The notes under the pieces: model-generated | Databases searched by the model: none | What the model was told of the DNA's origin: nothing | The model's input: the letters and a program-made list of their open reading frames with translations, nothing else | In this document: positions 17,405 to 25,273 of the stretch, one piece after another | How the letters are laid out: every line of letters begins with the position of its first letter | Position numbering within the stretch: position 1 is the stretch's first letter | Translations under genes and position numbers: made by a program | From: CAZQXD01 sp964597315 | Lineage (GTDB): Bacteria; Pseudomonadota; Gammaproteobacteria; Competibacterales; Competibacteraceae | Direction of reading: 5' to 3' | Assembly (NCBI GenBank): GCA_964597315.1 | Contig: CAZQXD010000049.1 | Location: forward strand, 1-31,616 | DNA: 31,616 nucleotides

Positions 17405-18796
17405 CTAACGGGCTCCCTTACCCCAGAGGATGACGTGCGCCGTCTGGATCAGCACCATCAAATCCAGGAATAAGCTGTAGTTCTTGATGTAGTACAGGTC
17501 ATATTGCAGCTTTTCGCGAGCGTCTTCATCCGAAGCGCCATAGGGGTAGCAGATCTGCGCCCAGCCGGTGATCCCCGGGTTGACTCGGTGGCGCATGGAG
17601 TAATAAGGAATTTTGCGACTCAAGTGAGCAACGAATTCTGGCCGCTCCGGCCGCGGTCCCACAAAGCTCATCTGCCCTCTGAGAACATTCAGTAATTGCG
17701 GCAGTTCGTCGATACGAGACTTGCGGATGAAGGCGCCGATTCGGGTAACCCGGCTATCGTTCTGTTTGGCCCATTGAGGTCCCTCACGTTCCGCGTCGGT
17801 CTTCATGCTACGGAATTTAAGCACCTGGAAGACACGACCGTTTTTACCGACCCGCTCCTGCCGATAGAGAATCGGGTCCCGGCCCCAACCTTCAAACCAG
17901 ATAGCCACTGCGGTGGCGAGCATTAGCGGCCAGGTAAGCGCCAGAAGCAATAGGCTAGCAAGAATATCGAAAAGACGTTTACTGGTGGTCTTCAGCACGG
18001 CTTGATGAAAACCATCGGAAAAAATCATGCTGCTAGGATGTAGGGCTTCCAGTTGAATCTTGCCCGTTTCTCGCTCAAAAAAAGTCAGTAAATCAGTTAC
18101 ATCCACGCCACTGATCTTACACTCCAAGATTTCTTCCACGGGAAACCCCTTACGACGGTCATCCATGGCGATGACAATTTCGTCAATCCTGAGTTTTTCG
18201 GCCAAGTCAAAAAGGGTGGTTTCTACTCGCAACAAGCGGACAGCATCAAATATCTTCGCTTCGTAGCCCAAGGGGATAAAACCCACCACGGAAAAACCCA
18301 GGCTATCACTCTGGCGCATCAAATTTTCCAGACCGGCGGCCTTCTTGCCCGCGCCCAGCACCAGCACCCGGCGCTTTAAGATATTCCTATCGGAGATATG
18401 GAAAAACACATAGCGGGCCAGCAGCACGCCACCGAAAGCGACAGAGAACGCCAGGCCGAACTCACCACGGCCCAGATAGAGACTAGGAAAAAAGTAGTAA
18501 ATCAGCGTCATCACAAACAGGCCCAGCAAAAAGCTGACGCCTACCCGCAGGAGCATATCGCCCTTGCCGTCCCAGAAATTCCGCTCGTATAGACCCAGCG
18601 CCGCCATGATCACCAGCAGTGTCACCATAAAGACCACGGCCGTCGCCACGATATCTTCGAGGCCGGGCTGGGTCATGTCGTAGGACAGCACTCTGATCGA
18701 CTTTCCCAGATAGATTGAGATAAAGAAGATCAGCGCCTCAACCAATGCCAGCATCAGTAGCGAAACCGGCACATAGTGTCTGAACACTCTTATCAT
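17405..18796 (-). CDS. XrtA-system sugar transferase, EpsB/TIGR03013 type (undecaprenyl-phosphate glycosyl-1-phosphate transferase)
   Basis: A 463-residue polyprenyl-phosphate sugar-1-phosphate transferase. Four hydrophobic helices lie within about residues 10-125, then a Rossmann-like CoA-binding-type domain (VLVLGAGKKAAGLENL). After another membrane helix (about residue 270) comes the catalytic bacterial sugar-transferase domain (PILYRQERVGKNGRVFQVLKFRSMKTDAE, SRIDELPQLLNVLRGQMSFVGPRPERPEFV, NPGITGWAQI). It would start exopolysaccharide synthesis by loading the first sugar onto undecaprenyl phosphate. The frame is open to 18859, but AAGGAG six bases before the ATG at 18796 fixes the start. 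It heads the minus-strand block with prsK, prsR and prsT and is divergent from the sugar-nucleotide genes. Confidence 0.94.
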   Translation of the reverse strand: MIRVFRHYVPVSLLMLALVEALIFFISIYLGKSIRVLSYDMTQPGLEDIVATAVVFMVTLLVIMAALGLYERNFWDGKGDMLLRVGVSFLLGLFVMTLIYYFFPSLYLGRGEFGLAFSVAFGGVLLARYVFFHISDRNILKRRVLVLGAGKKAAGLENLMRQSDSLGFSVVGFIPLGYEAKIFDAVRLLRVETTLFDLAEKLRIDEIVIAMDDRRKGFPVEEILECKISGVDVTDLLTFFERETGKIQLEALHPSSMIFSDGFHQAVLKTTSKRLFDILASLLLLALTWPLMLATAVAIWFEGWGRDPILYRQERVGKNGRVFQVLKFRSMKTDAEREGPQWAKQNDSRVTRIGAFIRKSRIDELPQLLNVLRGQMSFVGPRPERPEFVAHLSRKIPYYSMRHRVNPGITGWAQICYPYGASDEDAREKLQYDLYYIKNYSLFLDLMVLIQTAHVILWGKGAR

Positions 18797-18962
18797 CGAT
18801 ACTCCTTGCGCCGTTTTCGATTTAGGAGCAAGCCCGACCCGACGTCCATGCCTCTCCAATGGTCGGCGCCGGAAGCCGGTGGCTGTCTACCCATTGGTTT
18901 TGGGAGTACTGGCCTTGCCCCTTTCTTACCTACCTTCATGGCTATACCGGTATGCTCGACCG

Positions 18963-19010
18963 CCCGAGGCTCAACTTGAGGACGTACTGCCCGGACTTGG
19001 GCGCCTCGGG
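18963..19010 (-). repeat. nested inverted repeats in the epsB-type leader
   Basis: CCCGAGGC at 18963-18970 is perfectly complementary to 19003-19010, enclosing a smaller repeat CTCAA-C-TTGAG (18970-18980). If transcription starts near 19026, this structure lies at the 5' end of an approximately 230-base leader of the epsB-type gene. Confidence 0.35.
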
Positions 19011-19032
19011 ACCCTTCAAATGGCCAATTTCA

Positions 19033-19061
19033 AGAATAGGCATTGAAAACCCGCTTGACAA
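19033..19061 (-). promoter_or_regulatory. sigma-70-like promoter for the epsB-prs block
   Basis: On the minus strand TTGTCA (19056-19061; 5/6 match to the -35 consensus) is followed after exactly 17 bp by TATTCT (19033-19038; 4/6 match to -10). The predicted start near 19026 gives a leader of about 230 bases before the ATG at 18796. The call is by consensus match only. Confidence 0.4.
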
Positions 19062-19253
19062 AAACAAGTAGCCGTCATTTCGAACGTCGGTTTCGAGGGT
19101 CATGCGCGAAGCAGGGATGCATCCTTGAAACGGTGAATACGGTGCACGGAGCGTCGCCATACCCAATGGTTTGATGCCACCTGCGCCTCATGACACACGC
19201 CCACCGCGCAGTTGGCGCGGACCACTTCAGTTTTCGTGAAAAACTCAGGAAGC

Positions 19254-19299
19254 TTACACTATGCCTCAGCGACATAGTGTAAACTTTTTTTACACTATG
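19254..19299. promoter_or_regulatory. operator-like palindrome with an extra half-site
   Basis: CATAGTGTAAA (19273-19283) and its exact reverse complement (19289-19299) form an 11-bp perfect inverted repeat with a 5-bp T-rich spacer. A third copy of the half-site (TTACACTATG, 19254-19263) lies upstream; it repeats the right arm and its two following C bases at a 36-bp step. Placed between the two divergent promoter candidates, the cluster looks like the binding site of a dimeric regulator acting on both arms. PrsR, encoded in the same block, is one candidate binder; this is inference. Confidence 0.6.
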
Positions 19300-19353
19300 C
19301 CTTTCCTAGGCTATCTGCGGGCTATCGCCCGATGCATTTTTCCGATCAACCCA

Positions 19354-19359
19354 TATAAT
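19354..19359 (+). promoter_or_regulatory. -10 element candidate for the tviB-like gene
   Basis: A perfect TATAAT lies about 165 bp before the dehydrogenase start. The -35 position (GATGCA, 17 bp upstream) is poor, as expected if an activator is needed. The operator-like palindrome would be centred about 80 bp upstream of the predicted start. Confidence 0.35.
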
Positions 19360-19394
19360 TGGCCTGCCGCCGGTTGAGACCGACTCAAGGCTCT

Positions 19395-19437
19395 TGCAAA
19401 CCGGACGATAATTTATCCGGTCTGGCCCTGGTTTGCA
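19395..19437 (+). repeat. imperfect hairpin in the leader of the tviB-like gene
   Basis: TGCAAACC (19395-19402) pairs with GGTTTGCA (19430-19437), and inside it CCGGA (19401-19405) pairs with TCCGG (19416-19420). The two stems share bases at 19401-19402, so they are alternatives rather than simultaneous. Such competing stems could act in attenuation or in RNA stability. Confidence 0.35.
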
Positions 19438-19523
19438 GCGCCCCGGAGGGGCCATCGCTGTAGCGTCCGCCTCCCATGTAGCCCATAGGGTGAGTCAGTT
19501 CGACCGGGGCGGCCACAATCACC

Positions 19524-20816
19524 ATGGAGTACTCGCAGATGTTGGAACTTGAAAACACCCGTATCGGTATCATCGGCCTGGGCTACGTGGGCTTACCCTT
19601 GGCGGTGGAGTTTGGCAAGCGGTTTCACACCATCGGATTGGACATCAACCAAAACCGGATACGGGAGTTGCGCTCTGGCTTGGACAGCACCCTTGAAGTG
19701 GAGTCCGGAGAGCTGGTGGAGGCGGCGAAACTGACTTTTTCCAGCGACCCCCAGGATCTGGCCGACTGTACTGTCTACATTGTCACGGTTCCGACCCCGG
19801 TGGACGAACATAAGCGCCCAGATTTACAACCGCTTGTTTCCGCCAGCACTACCGTGGGCAAGTTGCTCAAACCAGGCAATATCGTGATCTACGAATCCAC
19901 TGTCTATCCGGGGGCCACCGAGGAAGTCTGCGTGCCAATGCTGGAGCGTGAGTCCGGGTTGCGCTTCAATGAGGACTTCCACGTCGGCTACAGCCCGGAG
20001 CGCATTAATCCAGGCGATAAGGAACATCGGGTCACCACGATTCTCAAGATTACATCTGGCTCCACGCCAGAGGTGGCGGACTTTGTGGACAGGCTGTACC
20101 GCTCTATCATCCACGCCGGCACCCACAAAGCCAGTAGCATCCGGGTGGCCGAGGCCGCCAAGGTCATCGAAAATACCCAGCGCGATGTGAATATCGCCTT
20201 GATCAACGAATTGGCGCTGATCTTCAACCGACTGGGCATAGACACTCTGGATGTCCTGGAGGCTGCTGGCACTAAGTGGAATTTTTTGCCTTTTCGCCCC
20301 GGTCTAGTGGGCGGCCACTGTATCGGCGTCGATCCCTACTATCTGACCCATAAGGCCCAGGCCATCGGGTACCATCCAGAGATGATCCTGGCCGGGCGGC
20401 GCATTAACGACAGCATGGGACCTTATGTGGCTGAACGGGTGGTCAAATTATTGACCCAGCGCCGGGTGCAGGTGGTGGACTCGTCCATCCTGGTCATGGG
20501 CTTGACCTTCAAGGAGGACTGTCCCGATCTGCGTAACACCCGGGTGGTGGACATTATCGAGGAATTCAAAAGCTACAACGCCCAGGTGCATGTCTATGAT
20601 CCCTGGGTCAACGCCGAGGATGCCCGCCACGAATACGGTATCGACCTTATCGATACCCTGGAGGAAGGCCGCTATGACGCCATTATCCTGGCGGTGGGCC
20701 ACCGGCAATTCAAGGAAATGGGCGTCCAGCGCATCCGCGCCCTGGGGCGAGCGGAGTGCGTGCTGTTCGACGTTAAGTACGCCCTGCCTCCCACCAGTGT
20801 GGACGGTCGGCTGTGA
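19524..20816 (+). CDS. nucleotide-sugar 6-dehydrogenase, TviB/WbpO type
   Basis: A 430-residue NAD-dependent UDP-sugar dehydrogenase that oxidises C6 to a uronic acid. The Rossmann loop is GLGYVG (18-23); catalytic Cys266 lies in LVGGHCIGVDPYYLTHKAQ, and the central-domain signature ESTVYPGATEEV and VGYSPERINPGDKEH are present. The YYLTHKAQ segment and overall length match TviB/WbpO, which act on UDP-GlcNAc or UDP-GalNAc, better than UDP-glucose dehydrogenase (Ugd). The substrate stays unproven. The start is uncertain: the ATG at 19524 has no clear ribosome binding site, while the ATG at 19539 has GGAG upstream, giving 425 residues. It is first of two plus-strand sugar-nucleotide genes, divergent from the epsB-type gene. 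Confidence 0.93.
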   Translation: MEYSQMLELENTRIGIIGLGYVGLPLAVEFGKRFHTIGLDINQNRIRELRSGLDSTLEVESGELVEAAKLTFSSDPQDLADCTVYIVTVPTPVDEHKRPDLQPLVSASTTVGKLLKPGNIVIYESTVYPGATEEVCVPMLERESGLRFNEDFHVGYSPERINPGDKEHRVTTILKITSGSTPEVADFVDRLYRSIIHAGTHKASSIRVAEAAKVIENTQRDVNIALINELALIFNRLGIDTLDVLEAAGTKWNFLPFRPGLVGGHCIGVDPYYLTHKAQAIGYHPEMILAGRRINDSMGPYVAERVVKLLTQRRVQVVDSSILVMGLTFKEDCPDLRNTRVVDIIEEFKSYNAQVHVYDPWVNAEDARHEYGIDLIDTLEEGRYDAIILAVGHRQFKEMGVQRIRALGRAECVLFDVKYALPPTSVDGRL

Positions 20817-20881
20817 AGCCGATTACTGCCTCGTCATCCCAGGCCATCGCGCCGAAAACCATGCAACTAGGCTGATCGATC

Positions 20882-21889
20882 ATGCGGGTACTTGTCACCG
20901 GTAGTGCGGGCTTCATCGGCTCGACCTTGGCCCTCCGACTCTTGGAGCGGGGCGACCAGGTCATCGGTCTCGATAATCTCAACGACTATTACGACGTCAA
21001 TCTGAAACTGGCCCGCCTGAGGCGGCTCCAGGACTATGGCGATTTTATCGAGGTCAGAGCCGATCTTGAGAATCGCACGGCCATGGAGGAGCTGTTCGCT
21101 AGTTTCAAACCCCAGCGGGTGGTTAACCTGGCAGCCCAGGCTGGGGTGCGCTATTCCCTGGAAAACCCCCATTCCTACGTGGATAGTAATGTGGTGGGAT
21201 TTCTGAATGTCCTGGAAGGCTGCCGCCACTACGCTGTCGAGCATGTGGTCTATGCGTCCACCAGTTCAGTCTACGGCGCCAACACCCGCATGCCGTTTTC
21301 GGTGCATGATAATGTCGACCACCCCCTAAGCCTGTACGCAGCCACCAAAAAAGCCAATGAACTGATGGCCCACAGTTACAGCCATCTCTACGGGATACCG
21401 GTCTCCGGGTTACGGTTCTTTACGGTATACGGACCCTGGGGGCGCCCGGACATGGCCTTGTTCAAGTTCACCAAGGCGATTCTCGATAACCAGCCAATCG
21501 ATGTCTACAACTACGGCAACCACCGCCGGGATTTTACCTATGTGGACGACATTGTAGAGGGTGTGGTCCGGGTATTGGATACGCTTCCCGAACCCAATAC
21601 CCAATGGTCCGGTGAGCATCCAGACCCCGCTACCAGCGGCGCTCCCTACCGGCTATACAACATCGGCTGTCACCGACCAGTGCATTTATTGGACTACATC
21701 AGCGTGTTAGAGCAGTGCCTAGGGCGTACCGCCGAAAGGAATTTATTGCCATTACAAAACGGCGATGTCCCCGATACCTATGCCGATGTGGAGGCGCTGG
21801 TCCAGAAGGTGGGTTATCAACCGGCTACTCCCATCGAAGTGGGCGTGGCGCGCTTCGTGGATTGGTACCGGGATTACTATCAGGTGTAG
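20882..21889 (+). CDS. NAD-dependent epimerase, UDP-glucuronate 4-epimerase-like
   Basis: A 335-residue extended SDR enzyme. The NAD loop is TGSAGFIG (6-13), the active site has ASTSSVYG and Tyr152-x3-Lys156 (LYAATKK), and GLRFFTVYGPWGRPDMALFKFTKAIL is the signature of the UDP-glucuronate 4-epimerase group (family length about 335). It would interconvert the glucurono and galacturono forms of a UDP-uronic acid. With the upstream dehydrogenase this makes a two-step route to a galacto-configured uronic acid for the surface glycan; if the dehydrogenase acts on UDP-GlcNAc, the N-acetyl derivative is the likelier substrate, as with WbpP/TviC partners. It starts 65 bp after the dehydrogenase on the same strand. 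Confidence 0.93.
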   Translation: MRVLVTGSAGFIGSTLALRLLERGDQVIGLDNLNDYYDVNLKLARLRRLQDYGDFIEVRADLENRTAMEELFASFKPQRVVNLAAQAGVRYSLENPHSYVDSNVVGFLNVLEGCRHYAVEHVVYASTSSVYGANTRMPFSVHDNVDHPLSLYAATKKANELMAHSYSHLYGIPVSGLRFFTVYGPWGRPDMALFKFTKAILDNQPIDVYNYGNHRRDFTYVDDIVEGVVRVLDTLPEPNTQWSGEHPDPATSGAPYRLYNIGCHRPVHLLDYISVLEQCLGRTAERNLLPLQNGDVPDTYADVEALVQKVGYQPATPIEVGVARFVDWYRDYYQV

Positions 21890-21907
21890 CCGTTCACCAC
21901 GGACATA

Positions 21908-22633
21908 TCAGGAGGTATCGAGGCGCTTCCATACACAACCCTCTTTGCCGCTCTTGTCCAGGTTCTCCAGATACCGTTCGTGGGCGGCCTGTTCGCTGTC
22001 TAGAGCCCGCACTACCCGCAGTGGCGGGCGATCCTTGGCGATCCGGGCCTGGGTAGCGACGCCCAGTTCTCCCGACGAATGCCGCTCCTCGGTTTCCAAT
22101 AGCAAAGCCACCTGCCCACCGGTCATGGCCAGATAGACATCGGCCAGGATTTCAGCGTCCAGCAGCGCCCCGTGCAGGGTACGCTGACCGTTGTCGATGC
22201 CGTAACGCTTGCACAACGCGTCCAGGGAATTGCGCTGTCCTGGATGCAGGCGCCGGGCCAACTCCAGTGTGTCCAGCACGGCGCAATAGTCGGCGACCTG
22301 GCCCTGGTCTTGCAGCGCCGCCAGTTCGTGGTTCAGGAACCCCACATCGAAGGGGGCATTGTGGATGATCAGTTCGGCTCCCCGCACAAAATCCAGCATT
22401 GCCGTCACTACGTCGGCAAAGCGCGGTTTGTCCGCCAGAAACTGATTGGTGATCCCATGCACCTCCACGGCGCCGGAATCGATCTCCCGATCTGGTTGCA
22501 GATATTCATGGAAATGCCGCCCGGTGAGCCGCCGGTTGACCAGTTCCACGCAGCCGATCTCGATGATTCGATGGCCTTGAGCGGGGTCCAGGCCGGTGGT
22601 CTCGGTGTCTAAAACAATTTGCCGCTGATTCAA
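21908..22633 (-). CDS. dnaQ: DNA polymerase III epsilon subunit (3'-5' proofreading exonuclease)
   Basis: A 241-residue DEDDh exonuclease: Asp9 and Glu11 (VLDTETTG), Asp96 (HNAPFDVGF), His154 and Asp159 (HGALLDAEILADVY). The C-terminal tail with AAHERYLENLDKSGKEGCVWKRL is the segment that binds the polymerase alpha subunit, so this is the replicative proofreader rather than a stand-alone RNase T-like enzyme. It lies 11 bases downstream of rnhA on the same strand; in E. coli the two genes are adjacent but divergent. Its stop is 18 bp from the convergent epimerase gene. Confidence 0.97.
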   Translation of the reverse strand: MNQRQIVLDTETTGLDPAQGHRIIEIGCVELVNRRLTGRHFHEYLQPDREIDSGAVEVHGITNQFLADKPRFADVVTAMLDFVRGAELIIHNAPFDVGFLNHELAALQDQGQVADYCAVLDTLELARRLHPGQRNSLDALCKRYGIDNGQRTLHGALLDAEILADVYLAMTGGQVALLLETEERHSSGELGVATQARIAKDRPPLRVVRALDSEQAAHERYLENLDKSGKEGCVWKRLDTS

Positions 22634-22644
22634 AGTCGGTCTCC

Positions 22645-23100
22645 CTAGATGCCGTTCGTGGCCAGTTCGGCGATACCGCGCCTGGCCAGGGCGTCCGCCC
22701 GTTCGTTCTCAGTATGGCCACTGTGGCCACGAACCCAACGCCACTCTACCTGGGGATGCCTGGCCACGGCCGCATCCAGGCGTTTCCACAAATCCACGTT
22801 TTTGACCGGTTGTTTACCTGCGGTCAGCCAGTTACGCCGCTTCCATCCCTCAAGCCAACGGGTGATACCTTGTTGAACGTATTGGGAATCGGTGGTGATG
22901 ACTACGGCGCAGGGCCGTTTGAGGGTCTCCAGACCCTGAATGGCGGCCAATAACTCCATACGGTTATTGGTGGTCCAGGGTTCTCCCCCCCAGAGTTCTT
23001 TTTCCCGGTCCCGCCAGCGCAACAAGACGCCCCAGCCACCCGGGCCGGGATTGCCACTACAGGCGCCATCGGTGAAGAGTTCCACGGTTGCTTGGCTCAC
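22645..23100 (-). CDS. rnhA: ribonuclease HI
   Basis: A 151-residue enzyme that cuts the RNA strand of RNA-DNA hybrids. With the start used here the catalytic residues are Asp11 (FTDGACSGNPGPGGWG), Glu49 (NNRMELLAAI), Asp71 (TTDSQYV) and Asp136 (ENERADALAR), one position off the E. coli set, with the RGHSGH loop histidine present. The KRRNW basic protrusion typical of bacterial RNase HI is retained. Two in-frame GTG starts are possible: 23100, with GGAG six bases upstream, is preferred over 23112, whose AAGG is very close. It ends 11 bp before dnaQ and is divergent from mltD. Confidence 0.96.
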   Translation of the reverse strand: MSQATVELFTDGACSGNPGPGGWGVLLRWRDREKELWGGEPWTTNNRMELLAAIQGLETLKRPCAVVITTDSQYVQQGITRWLEGWKRRNWLTAGKQPVKNVDLWKRLDAAVARHPQVEWRWVRGHSGHTENERADALARRGIAELATNGI

Positions 23101-23277
23101 ACTGCGCTCCACTTGCCTTCGGCCCGGTTAGGCATTAGCTTTCCCTCAGCCCACCACGGCCCCCACATAAACACCTCTAACACAGGAGCCGGTATGTTTG
23201 TCTTGCTTGTACCACGGGTTATGTGCAGCCGATTGTGCCCCAGACGGCTCCATCGAACCAGGCCCAATTCCCCCCAC

Positions 23278-24576
23278 ATGCAAACAACGCGCATGGGCCA
23301 TGGGGGCTTCGCCCGCCTCGTTGGCTTGTTGGGAGCGATACTGCTGGCGGGTTGTGCCCATCAGCCTTCTAACACGGCGCCGCCGGCGAACCCATCGGTC
23401 GCCTACATTGATCTCTGGGGACACGATCTGGAAATCCAGGTTGGCCCGGACGACGGCCTCTGGCAGCGCATCCGCCATAGCCTGGGCCTGACTAATGCCT
23501 GCAACCCCCGTATCGAAGAGCAGGTTAACTGGCTGCGCGCCCACCCCAGACACCTCACGGTAGTCTCGCAACGCGCCCGCCCTTTTTTGCATTATATCGT
23601 CGAGGAGACCCATCGGCGGGGGTTGCCCATGGAACTGGCCTTGCTGCCCATGGTGGAAAGCGGGTTTTTATCCCGGACCACTTCTCATCAGAGCGCCGCC
23701 GGTTTCTGGCAGATTATCCCCAGCACCGCCCGCCATCTGGGGCTGACGCTCAATCACTGGTATGACGGCCGTCGCGATTTGCGAGACTCCACCCGGGCTG
23801 CCCTTAATTATCTGGAATACCTGTACGATTTCTTCGACGGCGACTGGCTGCTGGCCCTGGCGGCCTATAACGCCGGCGAGGGCACCGTGCGGCGCGCCGT
23901 TCGGGCCAACGTCCAGACGGGCAGACCCACGGATTATTGGAGCCTGGATCTGCCTACCGAAACCTTGTACTACGTTCCCAAACTATTGGCCTTATCCCAG
24001 GTGATTCTCAATCCCGATGCCTACGACATCGCCCTAGAGACTATCGACGACGCCCCTTTCCTGGCGGAGGTCAGTATTGGTCCCAGCATCGATCTGTCCA
24101 TCGCGGCGGTGATGGCGGGCGTCCCCAAGGACACCTTATACGCCCTGAACACCGGACTGCGCCCGGGCCTGACCCGGTTGCGCAAACCTTATGGACTGCT
24201 CCTGCCCAGGGATCATGCCCTGACTCTGGAGCAGCGCTTACAAGTACTCCCCCAGCAGCGCCCCCATAGCCGCTGGCAGATCCATCGGGTGAATAGTGGC
24301 GAAACCCTGGCCGCCATCGCCGCCCGCTATGGCACCTCCAGCTCTTTGTTGCGGGCAGCCAATGAATTACCCTTGAACGCCGCCCCGCTCCCCCCGGGCA
24401 CGGAACTGCTGGTCCAGGCTAAAATCAGCCAGGATACCTATGTAGTCAGGCGCGGCGACACCCTGACGCACATCGCCCGGCGGCTGGGGGTGCCGTTTCG
24501 CAAGCTGGCCCGCTGGAACGGATTATCGACCAAGAGTCTACTGCACCCAGGGCAGAAACTGCTGATCCGCAACTGA
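23278..24576 (+). CDS. mltD: membrane-bound lytic murein transglycosylase D (lipoprotein, two LysM domains)
   Basis: A 432-residue peptidoglycan hydrolase. The lipoprotein signal ends at LLAGC with lipidated Cys26. The SLT domain has catalytic Glu127 (LLPMVESGFLS), then SAAGFWQIIPSTARHLGL and LALAAYNAGEGTVRRAV. Two C-terminal LysM domains (about 338-382 and 388-431) bind glycan. The frame extends upstream to 23092, but only the ATG at 23278 (or 23293) gives a normal lipoprotein signal; the ribosome binding site is weak. In E. coli gloB and yafS lie between mltD and rnhA; here mltD is the direct divergent neighbour of rnhA. Outer-membrane anchoring is expected. Confidence 0.95.
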   Translation: MQTTRMGHGGFARLVGLLGAILLAGCAHQPSNTAPPANPSVAYIDLWGHDLEIQVGPDDGLWQRIRHSLGLTNACNPRIEEQVNWLRAHPRHLTVVSQRARPFLHYIVEETHRRGLPMELALLPMVESGFLSRTTSHQSAAGFWQIIPSTARHLGLTLNHWYDGRRDLRDSTRAALNYLEYLYDFFDGDWLLALAAYNAGEGTVRRAVRANVQTGRPTDYWSLDLPTETLYYVPKLLALSQVILNPDAYDIALETIDDAPFLAEVSIGPSIDLSIAAVMAGVPKDTLYALNTGLRPGLTRLRKPYGLLLPRDHALTLEQRLQVLPQQRPHSRWQIHRVNSGETLAAIAARYGTSSSLLRAANELPLNAAPLPPGTELLVQAKISQDTYVVRRGDTLTHIARRLGVPFRKLARWNGLSTKSLLHPGQKLLIRN

Positions 24577-24757
24577 AAGGCCCCTCCCAAGACCCACAAA
24601 ATAGAAAAGCTTCGTTGGGACAAAAAAACAATTCTTGAAGGTCACATTGGAGCCGGATGTAGTGGAAAGCACCCGCTGGGTGGAAGGCTACGGCATCGTG
24701 GCGGACCTGGCGGCGCCACTGCCTAAAGCTACCGTTTTTCGGGGACCGATGAACTGC
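24577..24757. other. intergenic stretch, possible decayed DNA
   Basis: 181 bases between mltD and the convergent toxin gene. A plus-strand frame from 24635 is open through it and across the toxin gene, but its product is not recognisable and overlaps an established gene. A weak CCCAA/TTGGG pairing followed by a run of A lies at about 24587-24628. No other feature is supported. Confidence 0.4.
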
Positions 24758-25273
24758 TCAGCTTCCGAGAATACGTCGAACATCCTTCATCAACAGGAAA
24801 AGATGCAAAGGATCAGTCGGGCTGGGGTCGAAGTTGAAATGCCGATAGAAGGCAGCGGCGGCTTCATCCTTGGCATGGACCAGAAGCGCGCCGATGCCAG
24901 CGAGATCGGCCGCCTGAACGGTGCGCAGAAGCGCATTCTTCAATAGTCCCGCACCGATGCCCTGGCCATGCTCCGGGTAATCGATAGCAAGGCGGGCCAG
25001 CAACATCACCGGCACAGGATGCCTAGCCAGTCCTTTCGTTACCCGCTTCGAGGCTTCGGCATGGATGACGCTGCCCACGGCCAGGCTGTAATAACCCACA
25101 ACCCGGCATCCTCTACAAGCCACATAGGTCCGGGCGGTTTCCGCCTTCTGGTTGATCAGGGCGTGTCGTTTCAAAAACCGGTTCAGGTCGTCACTGCCGC
25201 AATCGAAGTCCTCCAGTTCATGATCGGAACGAAGCGGTTCAATGACAAGCCGTGACGCCGAGGGATCACTCAT
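24758..25273 (-). CDS. GNAT-family toxin of a type II toxin-antitoxin pair (TacT/AtaT-like)
   Basis: A 171-residue acetyltransferase. The N-terminus IEPLRSDHELEDFDCGSDDLNRFLKRHA, the core VMLLARLAIDYPEHGQGIGAGLLKNAL with the acetyl-CoA loop HGQGIG (102-107), and Tyr143 in AAAAFYRHFNF match the toxins that acetylate the amino group of charged tRNA and stop translation. Its ATG overlaps the antitoxin stop codon in an ATGA (25270-25273), the usual coupling that makes antitoxin first. The tRNA target cannot be predicted from the sequence. Confidence 0.92.
   Translation of the reverse strand: MSDPSASRLVIEPLRSDHELEDFDCGSDDLNRFLKRHALINQKAETARTYVACRGCRVVGYYSLAVGSVIHAEASKRVTKGLARHPVPVMLLARLAIDYPEHGQGIGAGLLKNALLRTVQAADLAGIGALLVHAKDEAAAAFYRHFNFDPSPTDPLHLFLLMKDVRRILGS

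Larger units (their letters stand above)
18797..19523. other. 727-bp divergent control region without a gene
   Basis: No coding frame here has a ribosome binding site or familiar protein features. The stretch separates the epsB-prsK-prsR-prsT arm (minus) from the tviB-like/epimerase arm (plus). It contains a perfect 10-bp palindrome (ATACCGGTAT, 18944-18953), 8-bp inverted arms at 18963-18970 and 19003-19010, a GC stem at 19204-19220, the 11-bp operator-like palindrome at 19273-19299 with an extra half-site at 19254-19263, promoter-like hexamers on both strands, and a hairpin at 19395-19437. I found no properly spaced sigma-54 -24/-12 promoter; GGCCC with TTTGCA at 19424-19437 is one base too close. 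Confidence 0.7.

Noticed and set aside
19424..19437. Sigma-54 -24/-12 promoter before the dehydrogenase gene
   Set aside because: GGCCC and TTTGCA are present, but the GG to GC spacing is one base short, and spacing is critical for sigma-54. Not called.
24635..24946. 103-codon plus-strand open frame after mltD
   Set aside because: Its second half is antisense to the GNAT toxin; no ribosome binding site and no recognisable domain. The first part may be decayed coding DNA but cannot be assigned.
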